In this document: positions 1 to 8,885 of the stretch, piece by piece
Layout of the letters: every line of letters begins with the position of its first letter
Position numbering within the stretch: the stretch's first letter is position 1
The notes under the pieces: generated by a model
What the model was told of the DNA's origin: nothing
Seen by the model: the letters and a program-made list of their open reading frames with translations, nothing else
Database searches by the model: none
Source of the DNA: an uncultured Draconibacterium sp.
GTDB lineage: Bacteria > Bacteroidota > Bacteroidia > Bacteroidales > Prolixibacteraceae
Reading direction: 5' to 3'
Assembly: GCF_963676815.1 (NCBI RefSeq)
Contig: NZ_OY781365.1
Location: 496,001 to 560,000, forward strand
DNA length: 64,000 nt
Translations under genes and position numbers: made by a program

Positions 1-1185
1 GGTGGCGGCATCTCCGGAATTTTTGCTTTAAAAATTGGCCGTAAAAAATCGCTGATGATCGCAGCTTTACTTTTCTTTATTTCCGCCCTTGGATCGGGAT
101 ATCCCGAGTTCTTATTTTTCGAAAAAGGACAGGCAACCATGGGCTTATTATACATGTTTAATGTTTATCGTATTATCGGCGGAATTGGTGTTGGTATGGC
201 ATCGGCCATTGTTCCGATGTACATTGGCGAAATTGCACCTGAAAATATTCGTGGCCGGTTGGTTTCGATTAACCAGTTTGCCATCATTTTTGGTATGTTG
301 GTGGTTTACTTTGTAAACTGGGGAATTGCCAATGGTCAAACGTTGGAGTGGATTAATGAAATTGGTTGGAGAAGAATGTTCTTGTCAGAGTCGATTCCTG
401 CGGGATTATTTGGAATTTTACTGTTCCTTGTTCCCGAAACTCCTCGATACTTAACCTTAAAACAAAAAGATGATGAAGCCCTTGTAATCCTTGAGAAAAT
501 TAATGGTAAAAGCCGGGCAAAAGAAATTCTTAACGATATTAAAGCCACTGTTGAAAGCCATTCAGGGAAATTATGGTCTTACGGGAAACTTGTAATTATT
601 ATCGGCATTCTACTTTCTGTATTTCAGCAATTTGTGGGAATTAATGTAGCCCTTTACTACGCACCACGGATATTCGAAAGTATGGGAGCTGCCAAAGATG
701 CTTCGATGATGCAAACCATTGTAATGGGATTGGTAAACGTAATATTTACTGTAGTTGCCATTTTAACCGTTGATAAATGGGGACGAAAACCGCTGTTAAT
801 GGTAGGTTCAATTGGAATGGCCGTAGGAATGTTTGCCATTGCAGGCTTAGCCTTTTTTGAAATTATTGGCATCAGCACGCTCGTATTTATTATTGTGTAT
901 ACTGCTTCGTTTATGATGTCGTGGGGCCCGATTTGCTGGGTTCTTATCTCAGAAATTTTCCCCAATAAGATTCGTGGACGTGCAGTTGCAATTGCAGTTG
1001 TTGCGCAGTGGGCAGCCAACTACTTTATTTCATCCACCTATCCGGCCATGATGGAATTTAGCGGAGCAGTAACTTATGGATTTTATGGATTAATGAGTTT
1101 GCTGTCGTTCTTCTTTGTATGGAAAATGGTGCCCGAAACAAAAGGAAAAACTTTAGAGGAGATGGAAGGTCTCTGGAAAAAATAG
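1..1185 (+). CDS. MFS sugar/H+ symporter, C-terminal part (5' end outside window)
   Basis: The frame is open from base 1, so the N-terminus lies upstream of the window. The visible 394 codons begin at the GRKKS loop motif between helices 2 and 3 of the major facilitator fold and run to the end. Sugar-porter signatures are present: PETPRYL at the end of helix 6, a second GRKPLL loop in the C-terminal half, and PETKGKTLEEME just before the stop. This places it in the sugar porter family (XylE/galactose-H+ symporter type), an inner-membrane importer of a monosaccharide. The substrate cannot be told from sequence. A strong hairpin terminator follows 18 bases after the stop. Confidence 0.9.
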   Translation, partial: GGGISGIFALKIGRKKSLMIAALLFFISALGSGYPEFLFFEKGQATMGLLYMFNVYRIIGGIGVGMASAIVPMYIGEIAPENIRGRLVSINQFAIIFGMLVVYFVNWGIANGQTLEWINEIGWRRMFLSESIPAGLFGILLFLVPETPRYLTLKQKDDEALVILEKINGKSRAKEILNDIKATVESHSGKLWSYGKLVIIIGILLSVFQQFVGINVALYYAPRIFESMGAAKDASMMQTIVMGLVNVIFTVVAILTVDKWGRKPLLMVGSIGMAVGMFAIAGLAFFEIIGISTLVFIIVYTASFMMSWGPICWVLISEIFPNKIRGRAVAIAVVAQWAANYFISSTYPAMMEFSGAVTYGFYGLMSLLSFFFVWKMVPETKGKTLEEMEGLWKK

Positions 1186-1203
1186 TTTTTAGTTGAAACG
1201 ATA

Positions 1204-1234
1204 AAAAAACGGGATTGTAACAATCCCGTTTTTT
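1204..1234. terminator. Bidirectional rho-independent terminator
   Basis: A 14-bp stem (A-run, CGGGATTG, 3-base loop TAA, CAATCCCG, T-run) sits between convergent genes. It has A and T tracts on both sides, so it can end both the sugar transporter and the sodB/winged-helix transcript. Confidence 0.9.
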
Positions 1235-1241
1235 GTTTTCC

Positions 1242-1415
1242 TTATTTTGGCTCCCAAAAACATCGTTTTGGTGACACAATTTTTTCTTCGGCCTTCAGCA
1301 CTTTCATTGCCTTATCCACTTCTTTTTTATCCAATCCTGAAGCTTCAGCAATTTCTCCGGCCTTCATCGGTTTTCCTGCAGCCTGCATAGCCGCCAATAC
1401 TTTTTCTGTACTCAT
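1242..1415 (-). CDS. 57-residue winged-helix DNA-binding-like protein
   Basis: This short frame (starts MSTEKVLAAMQAAGKPMKAG, ends KRCFWEPK) has the look of a minimal helix-turn-helix: AGEIAEASGLDKKEVDKAMKVL would form the two recognition helices, followed by EEKIVSPKRCFW as a wing. It starts 10 bases after the sodB stop on the same strand and ends just before the shared terminator, so it is probably co-transcribed with sodB. Its role is unknown. It could be a small transcription regulator or an accessory protein of the oxidative-stress operon. The start is the only ATG close to the sodB stop. Confidence 0.75.
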   Translation of the reverse strand: MSTEKVLAAMQAAGKPMKAGEIAEASGLDKKEVDKAMKVLKAEEKIVSPKRCFWEPK

Positions 1416-1425
1416 TTTCTACTTA

Positions 1426-2004
1426 TTAAGCGAAACGTTCTGAAACAACTTTCCAGTCTACAATTTTCCAGAAGTCAGCAATATAGGCCGGGCGTGCATT
1501 TTGCTTGTCCAGGTAATATGCATGTTCCCAAACATCGCAGGTTAAAATAGGTTTTTTACCGTCGCGCAAAGGGTTTCCGGCGTTACTTGTCTGAACGATT
1601 TCCAGCTCGCCTTTTTCGTCAACTACCAACCATGCCCAACCCGAGCCGAACAAAGTAGCTGCTGCTTTTGAGAAAGCCTCTTTAAAAGCATCGAACGAAC
1701 CGAATTTTGCGTCGATAGCTGCTTTTAATTCATCTTTTGGTTCTTTACAACCATCAGGGCGGAATTGCATAAAATAGAAAGTGTGGTTCCAAACCTGTGC
1801 TCCGTTATTAAAAATACCACCTTCGGCCTTTTTAATAATGTCTTCCAAACTTGCGTTTTCAAACTCCGTTCCTTCAATCAGGCCATTCAAATTATTTACA
1901 TAAGCCTGGTGGTGTTTTCCGTAATGGAACTCGATTGTTTTTTCACTTATTACTGGTTCCAATGCATTATTTGCATACGGAAGTTTTGGTAAACTAAATG
2001 CCAT
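1426..2004 (-). CDS. sodB: Superoxide dismutase, iron type
   Basis: Converts superoxide to oxygen and hydrogen peroxide in the cytoplasm. The 192 residues match the Fe/Mn SOD family end to end. Metal ligands are His27 (FHYGKHH), His74 (VWNHTFYF), Asp157 and His161 (DVWEHAYYLD). Residues that separate the metal types point to iron: Gln70 precedes VWNH, as Gln69 does in E. coli SodB, and the later loop reads SNAGNPL rather than NQDNPL. A second SOD of the manganese type lies about 4.5 kb away (6526-7125). The gene heads a likely two-gene operon with the small winged-helix protein. Confidence 0.96.
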   Translation of the reverse strand: MAFSLPKLPYANNALEPVISEKTIEFHYGKHHQAYVNNLNGLIEGTEFENASLEDIIKKAEGGIFNNGAQVWNHTFYFMQFRPDGCKEPKDELKAAIDAKFGSFDAFKEAFSKAAATLFGSGWAWLVVDEKGELEIVQTSNAGNPLRDGKKPILTCDVWEHAYYLDKQNARPAYIADFWKIVDWKVVSERFA

Positions 2005-2189
2005 AATTCTTCTTGTTTAAAGATTATTAATTTGATTTTTTCGTTTTCTAAAGGTACAACGTTTTTGGGGCAAAAAGGATTAGTTATTTGCTTAATTTGG
2101 AAGTAGTTTAAATAAAGGTTTTGAATGATGAAAAAGATAATTATTCATTATTGTCCTATTATAATTCAAACAAAGATCCAGTTAAAGAA

Positions 2190-3134
2190 TTAATCCTGTA
2201 TTTCTATTTTTCTAACAATATAAATTGGTCTTCTCTTAATCTCTTTTATGGTTTTCTCAAAATATATTGATAAGATAGTGAGAACAAGAAACATTAGTGA
2301 AAAAGAAAGTGAAATAAAAAATATTATTGAAGTATACCCTGAAGGAATAGAATCGGCAATAAAGTACTGAACTAGGGAGTATCCGCCGAATGCTATTGTA
2401 AATAAGAAGAAACTAATTGAAATTAAAATAACAATTCGCAATGGCTTATTTGAGAACGCAAAAACTACATTGAAAGCCATTTTCATCAATTTAAAGAATG
2501 AATAATTACTCTCTCCGAATTCTCTTTTTGGGGCCGTATACTCAAGTACCTTTTTATTAAACCCAACCTCTTGAATAAATCCTCTTAAAAATCGGTTACT
2601 ATCTCTAAAATCTTGTTTTAATAGTTCTGCTATTTTTTGTGATATCAAAAAAAAGTCGGATGCATTTTCCTGAAACTTTACAACTGATAATTTATTTATT
2701 ATAGTGTAAAACATTTTTGACATTGAACTTTTGATCAAACCATGGTCTTCTCTGTCGGTGCGTTGCATTAAAACAATTTCATGTTCTTCTTCATATGCTT
2801 TGAGCATTTCGTTTATTTCAGCAGGAGGATGTTGCCCATCAGCATCCATACAAATTACAGCCTCACCACATGAATTATCTATGCCCGCTAGCATTGCCGC
2901 TTCATGTCCGAAATTTCGGGAAAACTGGATAAAAACGTGTTTAACATTCTCTTTCCCAGCACTACAGGATTTCTCAATATTTAATTGTGTATTATCCAAA
3001 CTGCCATCGTTAATCCATAGTATTTCGAAGTTGTAGTTCTTTATTCTTTCTAATTCTTTTATGAGGTTGTTCGAAAAAAAAGCAATGCCACTTTCTTCGT
3101 TATACATCGAAATAACAATACTTATTAGCTTCAT
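2190..3134 (-). CDS. GT2 glycosyltransferase, polyprenyl-phosphate sugar synthase type
   Basis: 314 residues. The N-terminal GT-A fold shows the family start (SIVISMYNEE), an NDGS motif near 42 and the metal-binding DAD at about 97-99 followed by GQHPP. Two hydrophobic segments near 228-252 and 262-290 anchor the C-terminus in the membrane. This is the layout of DPM1/GtrB/ArnC-type enzymes, which load a sugar from a nucleotide donor onto polyprenyl phosphate. It is divergent from the GT-C/TPR protein at 3265, whose family uses such lipid-linked sugars, so the two probably act together. The sugar and final acceptor are unknown. Confidence 0.88.
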   Translation of the reverse strand: MKLISIVISMYNEESGIAFFSNNLIKELERIKNYNFEILWINDGSLDNTQLNIEKSCSAGKENVKHVFIQFSRNFGHEAAMLAGIDNSCGEAVICMDADGQHPPAEINEMLKAYEEEHEIVLMQRTDREDHGLIKSSMSKMFYTIINKLSVVKFQENASDFFLISQKIAELLKQDFRDSNRFLRGFIQEVGFNKKVLEYTAPKREFGESNYSFFKLMKMAFNVVFAFSNKPLRIVILISISFFLFTIAFGGYSLVQYFIADSIPSGYTSIIFFISLSFSLMFLVLTILSIYFEKTIKEIKRRPIYIVRKIEIQD

Positions 3135-3264
3135 AGAATTTCAGTTTTACACAAAACTAAGTTATTTATTTTTGAAATAATCCTTTAATTTTAGCTTCTT
3201 TTACATATTATCATTAATTAGCTTTGTTTCCGAACATATTCAACCTTTAGAAAAAACAAATACA

Positions 3265-6200
3265 ATGCAGAATAAATCCTTTAAAACCAAAAAGAAAAAA
3301 TCAGATAATGATGATACACCTGTATTTAAGAAGATGTGTGTTTGTATCGTTAATAATAACAATTTTAGCAAAATTGCAGAAAACAATAAAACAAAATTTA
3401 TTGTTATTAATCAGTCTCTTGAACAAAATCACATAGATACTATTAAACAATATGAATATTGTACAGTTGTTGATGAAGCAAGAATTGATCCGAACACCTT
3501 TTCTGCTTATTTGCACTTAAATCAGGTTCTTAAAACAAAGGAGATATACTATGCAAAAACAATAAAAGGCAATTTTATTGAAAAGAATATAGAGTCATTA
3601 TTCACCAAAATTGATAAAGAAATATATAATACACCGCTTATCATTGCTCAGTCCAAGTCGATCTTACCATTTATTGAAAACCAAATAACTGGTATTAATT
3701 TGTTAAGCACCATAGCCTATTATTGCCAATTAAACTATTTTAGAGCTATTCCACTCAGAAATGAAGTTTACGAAAACCAGAAACCCATACAAACAAAACA
3801 GTTTTGTAAAGAGCTTAGTTCTGTAAAGGTTTATAATACTTTCCGTCTCCCCATCAAGTACTTATTTACCGGTAAGTTTTTTAAAGATCAGTTTACTACA
3901 AATAATCAACTAAAAAAAGATCTTACCTATAGATTCCTTTTTGCTGTTCTTTCTATTGTTATGCTATTTATAATGCTTTCTGTTGTCAAGGATTATGGAG
4001 TAACAGGTGATGAACCAATAGGGAAAAGACATGCAGAAAACGTGATACGATATTTTACGGATGGGACAGATTCAAAATGGGCTGAATACACCGAAACAAA
4101 TATGGAATATTATGGGTTTTCTGCAAATGTAATTGCCGGAATTATTAGCCATATTACAGAGTGGGATGTATGGAATGTTCGTCATTATACAAATACAATT
4201 ATAGGCTTCATTGGTCTATTGTTTGCTGGTTTAATAGGTATACGTATTGGCGGTGGAGCCGGAGGTGTACTTGCGCTTCTTTTTATGTTTTTAACACCTC
4301 GATATTTTGGAAATTCAATAAACAACTTGTCCGACATTCCATTTGCCACCGGATATATAATCGCCACATATTATACTATTCGTTTTTTCGACTTTTGGCC
4401 AAAGGTTAAACTACGCTATTTAATTGGGCTCATTTTGGGTATTGCATTTACCATTAGTAATAGAGCTCCGGGAATTCTATTGTATGGCTATTTTCTTCTT
4501 TTTGCAGGCTCTTATTATATATTTGTAATTTCAGGTAAAGAGTTTTACAAACTAGCCAAATTCAAAAATCAAATTTTCAAATTCATTGGTTACTTTTCAA
4601 TCATTCTTGTATTCAGCTATTTTTTCAGCCTTGTACTATGGCCTAAAGGTCTTGAAGAACCACTAACAGCAGTTTATAATTCAATAGTAACCTTCTCTAA
4701 ATTTCCATGGTCCTTAACAACTCTTTTTAATGGAATTCAAAAAATGTCAAAAAGCCTTCCGGTAAGTTATGCTCCAACTTATTTACTTATTGGAATGCCC
4801 CTATTCACAATTATTGGATTTATAGCCTATATTCTATCAATAGGCAAACACTATAGTCCTAATCCAATTATGATTCTTCTTGTCTTTGGATGCATTTTCC
4901 CAATTGCTTATATAATCTACCAAAAATCAAACATTTATGGAGGAATGCGGCATTTAACCTTTGTTGTTACCTTTTATGTTGTTGTAGCTTCAAAAGGTTG
5001 GTTAAATCTCATTGGATTTTTTAAAAGTAAATATCAATTAGCACCTATTCTTGTTTTAACTATTCTACTTTTCCTTCCGGCAAGACATATGATTGCCAAT
5101 CACCCAAATCAATATATCTATTTCAACGAATTGATTGGAGGCATGAAAGGTGGATATGGAAATTATGATTTAGATTACTATTATAACTCTGTTAAAGCAG
5201 GATCGGAATGGTTAAAAGAACACGAAGAAATAAGCGATAGTTCAATCGTTATCACCAATGCTTCATACCGAGGTTATTTTGATAATAATCCGAATGTTAA
5301 AATGACCTATTGCAGATATTATGAAACAGCAAAAGAAGACTGGGACTATGCCATATACTCAAATGTTTTTATTCGAAGAGAACAACTATTAGACAGTTTA
5401 TTTCCACCTGTTGGTACAATTCACACCATTGATGTTGATGGATACCCTGTTGCAGCAATTTTTAAGAGAATTAGCAAAGAAGATCTGGAAGGTTTTAATG
5501 CATTAAAAAAAGGAAAAACAAAACAAGCAAAACGGCACTTCAAAAACTATCTTAAGTTAAATCCACACAGTGAACAGGTTTTGGAAGGTTATGCCAGTGC
5601 TTTGATGAGAGAACGAAAACTAGATTCGGTACTAATTTATGCGGATAGTTCAATCGTTTATAATCCTGATCAAATAGGAGCCTGGTTACTAAAAGCCTCG
5701 GTGTATAATACACAAAAAAAATATGACGAGGCGTTAAAAGCTACCAGTAGTGCTCTTGATATTAAAGAAGAATTTGCAGAAGGACAATACCAAAAGGGAT
5801 TTGCTTTAAAAAACTTAAACAAACCGAACGATGCGTTAAAGGCATTTCAGGCGGCATCTAGTCTAAAAAAAGAATACCGACAAGCATTAATGCAAATGGG
5901 TGAAATCCTGATCAATTACAAGAATTATAAAAAAGCAATAGAGATATATAACCAAATTTTGGAATTTAGAGAAGATGATCTATATGCCACGGTATATAGC
6001 GCCAAAGCTTATCACCTGTTAAACGACAATGCAAATGCGAACAAACTATTAAATTCGCTGCCAGACCGGAATAATAACAACTTTGAAGTAGTTAAATTAA
6101 AATGTAGAATGGCCATGAAACAAAACGATTGGAATAATGCCGGCCGTTATCTGAATATGGCCCGAAACATTAACAATAATGCGGAACTATATGTGCTGAG

Positions 6201-6438
6201 AGCTCAGTATTTAATGATGCAAAAAAGAGTTGATTTGGCGAAACAAAACCTCGACAAGGCCATTGAACTTGATCCTATAAATCGAGAGGCGCAGGAACTA
6301 CAAAAATCATTTACACAAACTGCACAAGCAGTAGAAACACCTCAAGTGGATCAAAACAACGCATCTTCTCAACAATCAATCATGTTTCAAGAGCCAAAAG
6401 AGAAGAAAAAGAGTGTAATAACATTCCCTTCGAAATAA
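3265..6438 (+). CDS. GT-C (PMT/ArnT-like) membrane glycosyltransferase with C-terminal TPR repeats
   Basis: A 1057-residue protein in three parts. Residues 1 to about 215 are soluble and hydrophilic with no motif I recognise. Residues about 220-640 hold many membrane helices; the first periplasmic loop has TGDEP near 249-253, the acidic-pair site expected of PMT-type GT-C enzymes. Residues about 745-1020 carry repeated helical pairs with TPR character (for example RKLDSVLIYADSSIVYNPDQ), and the tail is charged and low complexity. It probably transfers a sugar from a polyprenyl carrier to protein or envelope glycan. The divergent GT2 gene is the likely donor-forming partner. The TPR part may recruit substrates. 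Acceptor not determinable. Confidence 0.75.
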   Translation: MQNKSFKTKKKKSDNDDTPVFKKMCVCIVNNNNFSKIAENNKTKFIVINQSLEQNHIDTIKQYEYCTVVDEARIDPNTFSAYLHLNQVLKTKEIYYAKTIKGNFIEKNIESLFTKIDKEIYNTPLIIAQSKSILPFIENQITGINLLSTIAYYCQLNYFRAIPLRNEVYENQKPIQTKQFCKELSSVKVYNTFRLPIKYLFTGKFFKDQFTTNNQLKKDLTYRFLFAVLSIVMLFIMLSVVKDYGVTGDEPIGKRHAENVIRYFTDGTDSKWAEYTETNMEYYGFSANVIAGIISHITEWDVWNVRHYTNTIIGFIGLLFAGLIGIRIGGGAGGVLALLFMFLTPRYFGNSINNLSDIPFATGYIIATYYTIRFFDFWPKVKLRYLIGLILGIAFTISNRAPGILLYGYFLLFAGSYYIFVISGKEFYKLAKFKNQIFKFIGYFSIILVFSYFFSLVLWPKGLEEPLTAVYNSIVTFSKFPWSLTTLFNGIQKMSKSLPVSYAPTYLLIGMPLFTIIGFIAYILSIGKHYSPNPIMILLVFGCIFPIAYIIYQKSNIYGGMRHLTFVVTFYVVVASKGWLNLIGFFKSKYQLAPILVLTILLFLPARHMIANHPNQYIYFNELIGGMKGGYGNYDLDYYYNSVKAGSEWLKEHEEISDSSIVITNASYRGYFDNNPNVKMTYCRYYETAKEDWDYAIYSNVFIRREQLLDSLFPPVGTIHTIDVDGYPVAAIFKRISKEDLEGFNALKKGKTKQAKRHFKNYLKLNPHSEQVLEGYASALMRERKLDSVLIYADSSIVYNPDQIGAWLLKASVYNTQKKYDEALKATSSALDIKEEFAEGQYQKGFALKNLNKPNDALKAFQAASSLKKEYRQALMQMGEILINYKNYKKAIEIYNQILEFREDDLYATVYSAKAYHLLNDNANANKLLNSLPDRNNNNFEVVKLKCRMAMKQNDWNNAGRYLNMARNINNNAELYVLRAQYLMMQKRVDLAKQNLDKAIELDPINREAQELQKSFTQTAQAVETPQVDQNNASSQQSIMFQEPKEKKKSVITFPSK

Positions 6439-6486
6439 GGGAACTTAAAAAATTTAACATAAAAGCAAACTAAAAAGCAATAAAAA

Positions 6487-6508
6487 CCCCGGAGCCTCTG
6501 CTCCGGGG
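6487..6508. terminator. Bidirectional terminator between convergent genes
   Basis: A perfect 9-bp stem CCCCGGAGC / GCTCCGGGG with loop CTCT, flanked by A-runs on both sides, separates the GT-C/TPR gene from the convergent sodA. Confidence 0.9.
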
Positions 6509-6525
6509 AAAAAACCAAAAATCAA

Positions 6526-7125
6526 CTAACCTTTAAACCGCCTGGCGACTTCATCCCAGTTGATGATATTCCAGAATGCATTCACATAATCCGGACGTCT
6601 GTTTTGGTAGTTCAGGTAATATGCATGTTCCCATACATCAATCCCCAAAATTGGAGTTCCCTGAACTTCGGCCACATCCATCAGCGGATTATCCTGATTG
6701 GGCGTAGACGAAACCACCAGCTTATTGTTTTGAAGAACCAACCATGCCCAACCCGACCCAAAGCGAGTCAAAGCTGCCTTGGTGAAGGCTTCCTGAAAAT
6801 TTTCTATGCTTCCAAATGAATCATTTACTGCGTCTAACAAAACTCCTTCCGGAGCCTGTGCACCACCCGGTGCAATTACTTCCCAGTACAAATTGTGGTT
6901 AAAAAATCCACCACCATTGTTGCGTACTGCGGTTGATTGTGCAGACACGCCACTTAAAATTTCTTCTATTGATTTTCCTGCAAGATCAGTTCCTTCAACT
7001 GCCCCATTAAGGTTATTTGTGTAACCTGCGTGGTGCTTACTGTGATGGATTTCCATTGTTCTTGCATCAATATGTGGCTCAAGTGCCGTGTAATCGTATC
7101 CTAATTTTGGTAATTCAAATGCCAT
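6526..7125 (-). CDS. sodA: Superoxide dismutase, manganese type
   Basis: 199 residues, full-length Fe/Mn SOD. Ligands are His27 (EIHHSKHH), His77 (FFNHNLYW), Asp163 and His167 (DVWEHAYYLN). The second-sphere residues are those of manganese enzymes: Gly73 in GGGFFNH where iron enzymes have Gln, and Gln144 in PNQDNPLM where iron enzymes have Ala or His. It is monocistronic and ends at the shared hairpin. Together with sodB the cell can detoxify superoxide under iron-poor or iron-rich conditions; that division of labour is inferred, and cambialistic activity is possible. Confidence 0.94.
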   Translation of the reverse strand: MAFELPKLGYDYTALEPHIDARTMEIHHSKHHAGYTNNLNGAVEGTDLAGKSIEEILSGVSAQSTAVRNNGGGFFNHNLYWEVIAPGGAQAPEGVLLDAVNDSFGSIENFQEAFTKAALTRFGSGWAWLVLQNNKLVVSSTPNQDNPLMDVAEVQGTPILGIDVWEHAYYLNYQNRRPDYVNAFWNIINWDEVARRFKG

Positions 7126-7374
7126 ATTATTTTTTATTAAAGATTTTAATACTCTTTTTTCTTTTTAGCAAAAATACACGCTATTTAGAATTATTCCAAA
7201 TCTTCGAATAATAAAACACATTGAAATCCTTTATTGTTCATAGAAGGAATTAATAAATACAGAACTTCAGAAAATTACTGAGTTAGAACATGCCGAAATC
7301 ACACATTACACGCTAAAAATAAGCGAATAAAAATATTTTGCTTCCATCCATTTATCTGACTGTTTCAATAATAT

Positions 7375-7382
7375 TACCTTTG
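7375..7382 (+). promoter_or_regulatory. Candidate -7 box for the MATE gene
   Basis: TACCTTTG fits the Bacteroidota -7 consensus TAnnTTTG. It lies 18 bases before the ATG at 7401 and inside the longer open frame that begins at 7338, which argues for the downstream start. No clear -33 TTG is seen. Confidence 0.45.
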
Positions 7383-7400
7383 CCACCTCACAGAAAACAC

Positions 7401-8702
7401 ATGAATAAAAGCATATTAAAACTCGCCATTCCCAATATTATCAGCAACATAACGGTTCCATTGCTGGGATTGATCGATTTGGCCCTAATGGGACATCTTG
7501 GTTCGGAAGTGTACATTGGTGCCATTTCGTTGGGTAGTGTAATTTTTAATATTATCTACTGGGGGTTCGGTTTTTTGCGGATGAGTACCTCCGGATTCAC
7601 GGCACAGGCTTTTGGCGAAAAAAATTCTACGGAAGCAATTTCGATATTAATTCGTGCATTGCTTTTAACCTTATCAATCAGCCTTGTAATACTATTCCTG
7701 CAATCTCCTATCGCCTGGGGAAGTTTTAAATTAATAGGCGGAAGTCCCGAAGTAGAAACTCTTGCAAATGAGTATTTCAGGATACGTATCTGGGCGGCGC
7801 CTGCAGCTTTAAGCCTATTTGTATTTAGCGGATGGTTTTTAGGCATGCAAAATGCGCGCTACCCGATGATTATTGCCATTTTGGTAAATGTTGTAAATAT
7901 TTTGCTTAGTGTATTTTTTGTGTTTGGATTAAAAATGAAGTCGGATGGAGTAGCACTAGGAACGGTAATTTCACAATATGCAGGCTTAATAACAGCTGTT
8001 ATTCTTTTACTGAGAAAATACCGCGATATGTTGCCAATGGTTACAAAAACCGGTGTGCTCCACATGAAATTCCTGACTAACTTTTTTAAAGTTAATTCCG
8101 ATATTTTTATCCGCAGCTTTTGCATTATAATCGTTTTCACGTTTTTCACTTCGAAATCAGCCAGCATAAACGACACGATTCTGGCTGTTAATTCAATCCT
8201 TCTGCAGTTTTTAATGTTCTTCTCCTTTTTTATTGATGGATTTGCCTTTGCCGGAGAAGCACTGGTTGGGAAATTTATTGGTGCCAAACAAATTGAGAAC
8301 TTAAAAAAGGTTGTAAAACTGTTAATTTACTGGGGACTCGGACTGGCAGCCATTTTCACTGTGCTTTATCTATCGGGAACAAATTTTATACTCAAACTGC
8401 TCACATCGCAGGAAAAAGTGATTGAAAGTGCACAAAAATTCCTGTTTTGGGTGGTATTGATTCCGGTAGCCAGTGTAGGCTCATTTATATGGGATGGTAT
8501 TTATATCGGGGCAACTTCTTCGCGGGCAATGCGAAACAGCCTGTTGGTTTCAACTTTTCTGGTTTTTGCACCGGTTTACTACTTTTTAAATCCGGTATGG
8601 AATAATCATGCACTTTGGATGGGAATGTTACTGTTTATGTTTTCGCGGGGAGCTATTTTATCGCTTATGTATAAAAAAACGATATTGAAACCGTTGACTT
8701 AG
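7401..8702 (+). CDS. MATE family efflux transporter (DinF-like)
   Basis: 433 residues with about twelve membrane segments in two homologous halves. The N-terminal signature (LKLAIPNIISNITVPLLGLI then LALMGHLG) is typical of the DinF branch of MATE proteins, which export organic cations or drugs in exchange for Na+ or H+. The frame is open from 7338, but the first 21 codons do not look like the family and a -7 box overlaps them, so the ATG at 7401 (MNKSILKLA) is preferred. Substrate unknown. Confidence 0.88.
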   Translation: MNKSILKLAIPNIISNITVPLLGLIDLALMGHLGSEVYIGAISLGSVIFNIIYWGFGFLRMSTSGFTAQAFGEKNSTEAISILIRALLLTLSISLVILFLQSPIAWGSFKLIGGSPEVETLANEYFRIRIWAAPAALSLFVFSGWFLGMQNARYPMIIAILVNVVNILLSVFFVFGLKMKSDGVALGTVISQYAGLITAVILLLRKYRDMLPMVTKTGVLHMKFLTNFFKVNSDIFIRSFCIIIVFTFFTSKSASINDTILAVNSILLQFLMFFSFFIDGFAFAGEALVGKFIGAKQIENLKKVVKLLIYWGLGLAAIFTVLYLSGTNFILKLLTSQEKVIESAQKFLFWVVLIPVASVGSFIWDGIYIGATSSRAMRNSLLVSTFLVFAPVYYFLNPVWNNHALWMGMLLFMFSRGAILSLMYKKTILKPLT

Positions 8703-8819
8703 AAAGTACAATAATGATTAGAAAAAATATCCAATACTCAATTTAGAATGCTCAATGATCAAGTATTCGAAATTGGATATTGGATATTTAAAATTCAATA
8801 TTGAAAATTATTGGATAAG

Positions 8820-8861
8820 GGATCCGATCCGTTTAATTTTCAACAAATACGGATCGGATCC
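8820..8861. terminator. Long hairpin between convergent genes
   Basis: Arms GGATCCGATCCGT (8820-8832) and ACGGATCGGATCC (8849-8861) pair perfectly over 13 bp around a 16-base AT-rich loop, between the convergent MATE and SGNH genes. It lacks a long T-tract, so it may be a transcript-end structure rather than a classic terminator. The 100 bases before it are AT-rich with partial repeats of TTGGATATTGGA type. Confidence 0.55.
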
Positions 8862-8885
8862 TTTACAGCATTCAATCCTTTCCTG

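Noticed and set aside
657..1019. 120-codon minus-strand frame inside the sugar transporter
   Set aside because: Shadow of the transporter gene: no family pattern, and it lies entirely within a well-supported coding region on the other strand. The same reason applies to other frames inside known genes, such as 26447-26983 in the GH2 gene and 49341-49808 in the tape measure gene.
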